NCBI GenBank assembly: GCA_015680685.1
Contig: MNCI01030123.1
Location: 1,152,020-1,216,019 of the forward strand
Direction: 5' to 3'
DNA length: 64,000 nt
Source: Gnetum montanum
Lineage: Eukaryota > Streptophyta > Gnetopsida > Gnetales > Gnetaceae
The translations under genes were made by a program, and so were the position numbers. Positions 55,749 through 64,000 of this stretch are shown piece by piece. The notes beneath the pieces are model-generated. The model saw nothing but the letters and a program-made list of their open reading frames with translations. It was not told where the DNA came from and ran no database searches. Positions within the stretch are counted from its first letter, which is position 1; every line of letters starts with the position of its first letter.

Positions 55749-56730
55749 CCAAAATATGGACTATGGTTGTCCATCAAATGAAGTGCTTATTATGTTAGCT
55801 AGCATATGCTTATGGAAAGGTTTAATTTGTTAGATGTTGACCAGTTGTTTCTTGTTTGGGCTCTCAATTTTATAGATCATCATAGCCCCTAAAGAAAAAG
55901 TTTCATAAATGATGTAAGGTCCTTCCTACAATGTTTGAAACTTAGTTTTTTGAGGTACATGTGTGGGGTTCCAGTAAAGAACCTTGTCTCCTGGTTGAAA
56001 TTTGACTTTTCTAATTTTTAGGTCATGACGCTTTTTGTTATAAGCCTTGTGCAACTCATTAGATGATAAGGGTACTAATTGATTTTCATCTAGTAGGTTG
56101 AGATTCATTAGTCATTTTTTTGGGCTAGACTTAAGTCAAGGTCAAGGTCATAAGTTGTTGAAAGTATACAAAGTTCATATTGAATAGGAAGTGTTGGTAC
56201 AACCCCCAAGCATTGCATGTGTTTGCGAAAAGTAGTGCCTATAAAGTGAGTTCCATTGTTAGAAATTAATGCACGTGGCATACCAAACCTATTTACAATG
56301 TTTTGTTGTACAAACTGAGTAGCAATAGAGGATGTATAATCAATGATAGCTGCTACTTCTACCCATTATGTATAATAGTCAATAATGACTATGATGTATG
56401 CCTTTCCATTTGACATGGGTGTGATGGGACCCATGAAGTCAATGCCACAGATTTCAAATGGTTCTAGTGGTTGAATCTATTATTGAGGTCCCTCCATTTG
56501 AATAGTCATTCCATCATCTAGTTGACATCATTCACAAAAGTAGATGTAATGGTAAGCATCCTTGAAGAGTGTTATCTAGTAGTACCTTGCCATCAGGATT
56601 TTGATGGCTGTGCATCTCTTAGCATAGTGTCCTCCACAAGGACCTTCATGAGCATCTTGGAGAACATGTAATTGATTAGCATCAAGGACACACCAACAAA
56701 CCAAGTCATCAGCGCAAACCTTGTATAGGT
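55749..56730 (-). pseudogene. A5 integrase, internally deleted
   Basis: The zinc domain (56580-56700) and ICGIDFMGPI (first Asp) are present. ISNNGTHF carries Asn for the second catalytic Asp (56258-56260). At about 56200 the text jumps from LGV to PTLPIQ, which in A1 and A2 lies about 200 bases further, so the catalytic Glu is deleted. The C-terminus is open at 55926-56108 (KVLYWNPTHVPQKTKFQTL); the natural stop is lost (SIFW). Confidence 0.82.
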
Positions 56731-58500
56731 GTCTGTTGATCTTCATGAAGTGCTTTACTTGGTGAAAAAATTGCTATTTCTTCTAGTGATCCAACCCTTG
56801 TGGCATCTCTTGAGTGAGAAGATAGGTGAGAATGTTATCATACCATTTTGGCTCATTGGGCATCTATTTAGTTATAGCCCTAGCAAAGAGGAGTTCATCA
56901 AGAAACATATTAGATAATGAGATTTCTTCCTCTTTGTTGTCCCATGACAACTAAGACAAGTGATCAACAACCACATTCTTAGTGCCCTTTCAATCTACCA
57001 TGGTGAGATTGAATTCCTACAAGATCACCAACAACCATATGACATGGGGGCTTACTATTAGCTTGTTCATTAGAAAGCAGATGGCACTATGATCTGTGTC
57101 CATGAACACCTTGTATCCAAGCACATAATGCTTGAACTTTTCTAGAGCAAATACCATTTCCATCAATTTTTTCTCTGTAGTGGTGTCGTTTAGTTGTGCA
57201 GCCACAATGCTTTAGTTGATGTAGTGGATGTAATATGGATGTTTATTATCATCTAATTGCATCAACATAGCTCCCAAGGCATAATTTAATGCATTTTTCA
57301 TGATATGAAATGGCCTGAACTAGTCAAGTGCTTATAGGATTGGAGTTTTTATAAGCTTCTCTTTTAGTTTCTGAAATGCTTTCTCACATTCTGCGGTCCA
57401 GACAAAGGGTGCATCTTTCTTTATTAGCTTGACCAATGATTTTGCAATCTTAGAGAAATTCTCTATGAATCATCAGTACTAGCCAGTATGTCCAAGGAAT
57501 GACTAAACATCTTTAACTATTTCTAGCTAGAGGGTTATTCCTTGGATGATCCTTATTTTTTTTTGGGTCCACCTCAATTCCTACTTGTGAGATTCTGTGC
57601 CCCAGTACAATGTCCTCATGAACAATGCGATGAATCTTCTACCAATTGATCCATAATTTGGTTTCAATACACCATTTTAGCAATTGCTTAAGGTAGTCTA
57701 GGGCTTGCTCAAATGTAGCTCCCAGGTAGAGAATTCATCCATGAAGACTTCCATACCGCTACCAATATGTTGTTGAAAAATGCTTAGGACTAAGCGTTGG
57801 AATGTGGTAGAAGCATTGCATAGACCAAACGACATCTTATGATATGAAAAAGTCCCATAGAGACTCGTGAATGTTGTTTTTTCTTAGTCTTCTGGTGTGA
57901 TTTGAATTTGGTTATTGCCACTATAACCATCTAGAAAGCTATAGTAGTAATGCCCAAATATGATGTTGAGCACTTGGTCAACAAATGACAATGAAAAATG
58001 ATCTTTGAATGTTGTCATATTCAGCAACCTAAAGTTGATGTAGACCCATCACATGCCACCTTTATTTAGCATAATTACAAGTGAGCTAACCCACTTACTT
58101 TCTACAATGGAATAGATGAATCCTTCCTTGAGGAGTTGCTCGATTTCCTCCTTGATAATCTACTTCAATTTGAAGTTTAAACACCTTTGTGGCTATTATT
58201 TTGGCTTCATGGCCAGGTTAGTTTAGATGCGATGCTTGCATATCCTAGGATTAATCCCTATGAGTTCAAGATATGACCAAGCAAAAGCTACTATCCATCT
58301 TCCAACTACTTTCAATAGCATCTTCTATTTTGGAGCAAGTTTTGCATTGATTATAATTGACTTTCCATTATTTAAAAATACATATTCCATTCCAACTAGT
58401 CACATTTTCAACTCAAGGGGCTCTTGTTTGAATTTTTTAGGAATTTCCAACTCTTCCTAGTGAGTATAATTATTTATGTCATTAGAGAGTTGGTGATGAA
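56731..58500 (-). pseudogene. A5 reverse transcriptase and RNase H
   Basis: RNase H: EKKLMEMVFALEKFKHYVLGYKVFMDTDHS in 57017-57205. RT: FMDEF at 57731-57745 with Glu for the second catalytic Asp (57734-57736), then a 1-2 base loss after it. The palm and fingers (57830-58200) are readable but broken by stops; the linker EIPKKFKQEPLELK is at about 58400-58450. Confidence 0.82.
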
Positions 58501-59135
58501 CCTACTCTAATTCATCCATGCCTATCACATATGCACATGTTAAGCTCTCAGTTGGTTCCGTGCAAAGTGTGCTACTTTCTAAATCAACAGTCAGCCACTG
58601 GGTACCCTCCTATTTTGTGGCTATTATGTATAGACACCTTTGAATTTCTATTTTTGGCGCACATTGCTCACATGCAAAGATAGATGCTTGCTTTATGGCC
58701 CAAAGTTTCTACACATAATTGCACCCTGTATTGCTATATGCAATGCATGTAACTCTCTTCTTGTCAATCTTTCCAAATGGACTTTCTTTAGATATCTCTA
58801 GGGAAAGATCTCTAATGCCCATTCTTACATCGATGGTGCTTAGCCATGTCCTTCCCATAATGATTGGGAAGTCCCCTTTGCAGTTCTCCACTTTGATTAC
58901 TAGAAAATCGGCAAGATAAGAACACCCATAGATAGTGGTCACAATGTCTTCTACCAATCCCAATGAAACAATGATGGATTAGTCTACCAATTCCAATCTA
59001 ATGTTGCTCTTCTTGAGAGGAGGTAGGTTCCAGGTAGTGTACATCTCATGAGAAATCAAATTAACAGCAAAACTTGAATTGAGAAGAGCCTTGCATGGTT
59101 CATTCCCAGCAATCTACAAGTAAATTAGAGAACTT
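58501..59135 (-). pseudogene. A5 aspartic protease domain
   Basis: NEPCKALLNSSFAVNLIS: the active site DSG is NSS (Asn codon 59078-59080). The open stretch at 58709-58963 has VEDIVTTIYGCSYLADFLVIKVENCKG and FPIIMGRTWLS. Confidence 0.78.
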
Positions 59136-61690
59136 CCAAGATTAGCTAATTTCCTGGGAAGGTTTCTTGCACAGATCTAATTAGACATAGTGTAAGTAAG
59201 CATTACGGTATGGGTCCTTAGCAAAGTTTGGTTTGAAGGAGGCCCGAAGCAGGGTTGTTAACTGCAGGTGTAGGTAAAGACTTAGGTGGACTATGGAGTC
59301 AAAAGAAAGGTATTTTATTTGATTGAGCATTAAACCCCTCCAATTGATGATTGGGTTGCAAATTAATAGCCCTCATAGCATTGTGTTGTTATGGTTGAGT
59401 AGGTAGTTCGTCCTACATTGGTGGAGCATGTGGTAGTTATGCAACTAGAGGAAGAGTATGTAGGCATAGGAGAAGGATAAGGATAAGAGGTGGTATCCAT
59501 TCTTTCATGTGGAAAATGAGCTTAGTAATCATTTGAAGGATGGTAGTGAGGTTGGAAATTAGAAACATGACTAGAGGAGTCATGTTGAGACATAGGTTTC
59601 TACACGTGGTAACCATATGGATCAGGCTACCAGTAAGGATATTATTGCCTAGGTGGTGCTAGTGCCCATGATTGTGGTTGCTACCATTTTTGATATTTTT
59701 CATATGGTTGTGATGGAGATCCACTTCAATAATATGATTATTGCTTGTGGAACTACCTAATATTACCTTAAGGATAAGGTAACCTTCTGGATGTTTGCGT
59801 TTGTGTAAGTTGTGGATGTAAGGCATGCACCCCAGACTCCTGTAGATGTGACACAATAGGGCAACATCCCTTAGGATGTTCATACTGATAGATGTCACAT
59901 CCATGATCATGATCTAATTCATTATCTGCAACCTATTCTATTGCAAAAATCTTGCCCTTACCTTTGTAATATGCACGTTCAGCTTCCTTATGCCTCTTGC
60001 ACTCATGCTCACTACCTTGTTCTTTAGACTCCTCAGAAATTTTGAGAATAGCTTGGAATCTATTATCCATTGAGTCCCTTAAATGATCAACCTTAGGCAA
60101 GGCTTTCTTATGCAGTCCCTCATTAAATATGGATTCATCCTCACTATCATAGAATCAAACATCCCTCTTGCAAATGGAAGGATCACAATTGTACTCCTTT
60201 GCACTTTCTCTTTTTCTTAGTTCATCCTCCTCTTTGGTGACCTACTCTATTAATCTTTGTATCTAACAAGTAGTTAGTTATGAAAATTGCTCTTGGGCAT
60301 AGACACCACAGATTTTCCTCATTTCATTATGAAGCCCATTTACAATGTGGCAAAGTTGAACCAATTAAGAATAACCATGGCCAGGACTTTTGTGTATCAA
60401 GGCATAGTATCAGCCAATGGGGGCATCCAAGGGTTTATGTGTTCCTCATTTCCACCCTTGAATTTTCTTCCTTAAGTTGGACAGTCTAGAGTATGTTTAA
60501 TACTTATCATTGAATAACTTAAGCATGGTACTCCATCGTTTGATAAATTCTAGCTCTAAGGACCGGTACTAATTTTTTGCTTCTTTAATGAGTGTCCTGG
60601 GGAACAACTTCAATGTTTTCCACTCGTTCTCTATGTTCTACAAGGCACATGCATCTTGAAAAGCTTGAAAATGATTCTACAAATCAGAGTTAGATCCTCC
60701 TTCAAATCAAGGAATATTGTTCATGTCTAACTGTTTGATTTGACTATCTTTCACATGCCTTGTTGGAATTCTAACTACCTCTGTGATGTTAAGCATACTT
60801 CAAGTAGCAAATAGAGGCTCATTGAGGCCTTGATGATGGTGCCTACAATGCCCTCTAGTACCCCTTCATTCATGGTGATGTGCCTCTCTTGAACATTTAC
60901 ATCCTTGATCTTGTTTTTCCTAATGGTCCCTTTGGTTATTTTGGTTTCATTGGTTGTTTCATTCATTTCAATCACCTCCATCACAATCTCACCGTCTATG
61001 GTCATGGTCAAATCCAAAAGAAGAAGATGATGATGAATGGGAAGAGGAAGGAGAACCAGCACCATCATGGCACCTACTTCCACCTCTTTGGTGATCTTAA
61101 CCATGATCATTATCTTGCTTCTTCTATACATTCTTGTCTTGACTTGCCCCTCCAGATCCACCTTTGTCATTGGATTCCTTATTACCAAAGTCAGGATTGT
61201 GAACTATGGAGTGTAGATTCTAGTTTTGACCTCCATCACTGAAGTCAAAGAGAGGAATTTCATTGAATGTAAAACCCCCAAAGAAGGGTTCCCCATTAGC
61301 TTGTTGGTACAACAAGAATGGAGAATCATTAAGTCCTTTTCCCTTCAAAAATTCATAGCATTGCTCTAGTTGTTAGTCACATGGACATTGTGCTTTGGTG
61401 GGATGATAATCCCTAGTGTTAGCATCTTCCACAATATACTCCCCATGGTAGTCCTAAAGACCACATCGTGCAAGCATTTGATAAAGCATTGCAGAAGCAA
61501 CACGATTGGGCAGTAACACAATGTTGCCCTCCATGTCACGCCACCATAGTTGTTTATCCTAGTGTAGGATGAAGGTGAAGTTTGGCACATACTCATCAAG
61601 ATGAGTATATAGAATTCGATATTGTTGAGGCTTTGGCAGATTAACTCTATCAACCTTAGGTAGAGAAGTGCTCCTGTGAGAAGAAGACAT
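59136..61690 (-). pseudogene. gag: A5 gag
   Basis: The ATG at 61690 (minus) gives Met-Ser-Ser-Ser-His, as in A1. WWRDMEGNIVLLPN and TRDYHPTKAQ follow. A TAG replaces Gln in FILH-stop-DK at the same position as in A1. A His/Asp/Gly-rich low-complexity part lies at about 60900-61100, and the nucleocapsid motif CDIYQYEHPKGC at 59864-59899 has the second Cys changed to Tyr, as in A1. A Gln/Tyr/Pro-rich end leads to protease. Confidence 0.8.
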
Positions 61691-61829
61691 TTTTAGTTAG
61701 CGAATAAAAATCACGTGTGCTCTAAGAATTTGTTGTAGTAATTGTGAAATAAGATATGACTCTAAGGTTCATTCCAACAATTTAAATACTTTTTACTAAG
61801 TCCTAGATAGTGCACAAAATAACAAAAAA

Positions 61830-61848
61830 GTCCCCAACAATGGTGCCA
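61830..61848 (-). other. A5 primer-binding site (tRNA-Asp type)
   Basis: The minus strand reads TGGCACCATTGTTGGGGAC, four or five transitions from the tRNA-Asp complement. It lies one base inside the 5' LTR end. The leader 61691-61829 holds nothing else. Confidence 0.85.
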
Positions 61849-61849
61849 A

Positions 61850-62673
61850 TGATGGGTGGTGAGGTGCCCCTATGCCCAGCCATATGAATCACTAAGGTGC
61901 TATGTGCGATCTGGTCAAATTTTGTGGACCTATAATTATTTAATGTACTAGCTCTTCTAGGAAGTGAAATGAGCATTGAGAACGTATGTTGTCTTCCCAA
62001 CTACACTTGTGAAATTCAAGGGTATGGTTTAAGTGTAATTGAGGTATATGATTTTTATTATTTTAAATTTTATGGATTTGGTCGCCTACAATGAGAATGA
62101 AGAGTAAAGTAATTAAAGATCTAACTCATTTACTGCCTAGCTAGCCTAACATAAGTAATCACCCCACTTTCTTGGACACATCCTAAACACATATAGCACT
62201 GCTGGGCTACCAAACCTTAAGCGTTGTTGGGTTACAAAGTACTATATGAATGCTCGAAGTGGTTGTGCTGGTGTTCATTAACTGCTAAAAATAAATTGCT
62301 AATTCAAATGCATTAAAAGAAAGAACAAAAAAGTAAAATGCAATAAAGAAAATATTAAGCTATTCTCAGTGTTGTAAGGATTGTCAAAAGAGTTCATTCA
62401 CACTACTGCGCTCAGGTACATCAGTGCTTGAACAAAGAACCGTACACACTTAGAGTTCTTCTACAAGCACTTAGAAAATATTCTAACTTTGAGGAAAAAA
62501 AAAACAAGAGCTTTGCTACTCTGCTTGAAAACTAAACTGAAAACTAACTCAAAACAGGAGCCCAGGCATGGTATTTATAGACCCAGGGTAAATGCTCCAG
62601 TGTCACTTACACAATGTTGTGTATGCAATGTCATGTACCCAACATTAGGGCCAACATAAAACATGTTTCATCA
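61850..62673 (-). repeat. A5 5' LTR
   Basis: Plus-strand ends TGATGGGTGGTG and TTTCATCA. TATTTATA at 62572-62579. It aligns along its length with 52799-53646. Confidence 0.92.
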
Positions 62674-62678
62674 ACACC
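62674..62678. repeat. target-site duplication ACACC, right copy (A5)
   Basis: One mismatch to ACACA at 52794-52798. Confidence 0.65.
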
Positions 62679-63439
62679 ATTTGGAAATGGGGATGTGAGA
62701 ATTATGGGTTTAGCATTTACAAATTTCTTACAAAAAAAATATCACTCTTTAGCTTAATATTTTAAAGATTATCAAATTTAAATCATGGAAGAAAATCATT
62801 TTTCTTGGAAAATTAATAATGCAGTAATGACTTTTGAAGATCCTGAGTACCATTATGAGCATTAGAGTATTAAAGCGTAAAAGAGGCTCAAACAACAAGG
62901 CTTGAACAACTTATAAATTAGCAAAATAGAGAACCAATAGATGAGGTCATTGCAGATAGCTCTAGCTAGGATGATAGCTCAAAGTCTATTATTAGTTTAG
63001 ATTATCCAACTGGTTACTTTAAGAGAGGTTCTTCTAGAAAAGTAGATATAAATCAAAGTGAATGACATCTTACCTTAAGCCAAATATACTAGAAAGACTT
63101 AGCAATTAGCATAGATATCATTCTATAAAAGGATTTCAATGAGAAAACTAAAAAAGAAGAGCTAGCCATTTTATAAAGATAGATGACTAATGCCATTATT
63201 ATTTGAATACAAGATATTGGAAAACTTATTAATTAAAAGATAGTTCATATGAAGAAATTAAAAGATAGTGCATATGAAGAAATTTTTCTAGGATCACTAG
63301 AGAAAAACAAAGACCCTATAGTAAATCTTGAATATAATCAGCTAATAAAAGAAAAATCCTTTAAGTAATTTGAGAATAAAAAAACATTAATTGAAAATCA
63401 CATAATTGAAGATCAAAAATGTTTTGAAGGAATGGTTAA
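62679..63439 (+). pseudogene. unrecognised coding remnant
   Basis: From about 62788 an ATG reading gives MEENHFSWKINNAVM..., then after one shift a single frame holds to about 63439 with stops of the TAG/TGA/TAA kind at spaced sites. It contains RLEQLIN, DEVIADSSS, SIISLDYPTGYFKRG and ENHIIEDQKCF. The acidic, Lys-rich composition and the decay pattern fit a retroelement polyprotein, but I do not recognise the family. A relic of an endogenous pararetrovirus is an untested alternative. Confidence 0.35.
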
Positions 63440-64000
63440 TGTAACACCTTCGTCTTATATACCCCTTAGCCCTTGGTATGTTTGAGATTTAAATTCTTAT
63501 GTCTTACTTGCTAACCTATGTCTATGCTTATTAACCCCTTTTCTTATGGGTAGCTATGCTTTTATGTTTTGAGCTATGTGTCTTGCTATCCTATTTTTAA
63601 TTATCTTTTTCTTTTTATTATATTTTTAATTTTTAATTTTACTTTTCATTTTATTTTAGTTTTCTTTTTCTTTTTCATTTTTAATTTTTTTATATTTTAA
63701 AAAAATTTAGAATTTATTTTTAATTTAGCATATGTACACTAATCTTTTTGCTTTAGTTTTTAAGTTAGTAGGTATCAAGCATTTGATATGTCATTGGCAC
63801 ATGGGATACTACCTTGGTTTTGTTATGCTTTGTTTGGATAATTTGTATTCTTGATAAAATTATATTTTTATATTTATTTTAAATTTTAAATTTCTTTTTA
63901 GCTTATGCTTTAGAATATCTTTTGCTAGCCCTTTTGTTACTTATGTTTTTGATATTAGACATATCTATTAGCTTGGGCTCACATATAGTTATTAAATTTC
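63440..64000. repeat. possible further LTR start, T-rich
   Basis: TGTAACACCTTCGTC resembles the TGTAACACCCC end of the chromovirus LTR. The rest to the window edge is T-rich (63590-63720) with no other feature. Confidence 0.3.

Larger units (their letters stand above)
52799..62673 (-). mobile_element. Athila-like element A5, complete, without ORF3
   Basis: On the minus strand: 5' LTR (61850-62673), tRNA-Asp primer site, gag-pol, hairpins, splice acceptor, short 3' exon, polypurine tract, 3' LTR (52799-53646). Length 9.9 kb. The LTR pair differs at about one site in ten over 230 bases compared by eye. It is closest in plan to A2, both lacking ORF3 and its internal promoter. Confidence 0.92.

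Noticed and set aside
60880-61242. 120-codon plus-strand frame opposite A5 gag, and the overlapping minus-strand 137-codon frame rich in Met/Thr/Ile
   Set aside because: Both are wrong-frame readings of the low-complexity part of A5 gag; the gag frame has stops there.
1-64000. host protein-coding genes
   Set aside because: No frame outside the retroelements shows exon structure or a recognisable plant protein.

Overview
The window is plant nuclear DNA made almost entirely of decayed, nested LTR retrotransposons. I found no host gene, rRNA, tRNA or CRISPR array that I can defend. The evidence for a plant is the set of Ty3/gypsy lineages: Athila-like elements primed by tRNA-Asp, and a Tekay/Del-type chromovirus with a chromodomain after integrase. 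The density and nesting of old insertions suggest a large, repeat-rich genome, possibly a gymnosperm, but the species cannot be read from the sequence.

Layout, left to right. 1-399: minus-strand fragment of a solo-LTR family (LTR-A). 520-13831: complete Athila-like element A1 (+) with target-site duplication (TSD) ATCCC, carrying gag-pol plus a third ORF (ORF3). 13837-14047 and 24446-24790: two halves of an older LTR split by A2. 14048-24440: Athila-like element A2 (+), TSD CTTTT, without ORF3; an LTR-A solo LTR (22509-23348, TSD CTCAT) sits inside it. About 25260-28819: remnant of a different minus-strand gypsy element (gag, protease, end of pol). 28820-38403: Athila-like element A3 (-), with 3' LTR, ORF3 and pol, but gag and 5' LTR missing. 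38404-45563: Tekay-like chromovirus (-), missing its 3' LTR and fused directly to A3. 45564-46974: unassigned. 46975-49170: 3' end of a fourth Athila-like element A4 (+), with the C-terminal half of ORF3 and a 3' LTR. 49171-52298: unassigned. 52299-52798: probable LTR fragment of another chromovirus. 52799-62673: complete Athila-like element A5 (-), without ORF3, near-TSD ACACA/ACACC. 62679-64000: unrecognised coding remnant and a possible further LTR start.

The elements share one plan: LTR (upstream U3 palindromes, TATA box, AATAAA in R), tRNA-Asp primer site, a single-frame gag-protease-RT-RNaseH-integrase gene, a noncoding stretch with tandem hairpins, a spliceosomal acceptor, then either ORF3 (A1, A3, A4) or a short ORF3-less exon (A2, A5), a polypurine tract and the 3' LTR. 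In A1 and A3, ORF3 has its own upstream TATA box, a palindrome like that of the LTR promoter, a leader and a short intron. This looks like a separately transcribed downstream gene and is the most interesting part of the window.

All coding regions are dead. Stops sit mostly where sister copies have Gln or Arg codons, as expected from C-to-T decay at methylated sites, with few frameshifts. Copies also share changes at catalytic residues of protease, RT and integrase. Coordinates of LTR ends were set by matching TG..CA ends, primer sites, polypurine tracts and TSDs by eye. Domain borders inside pol are approximate.
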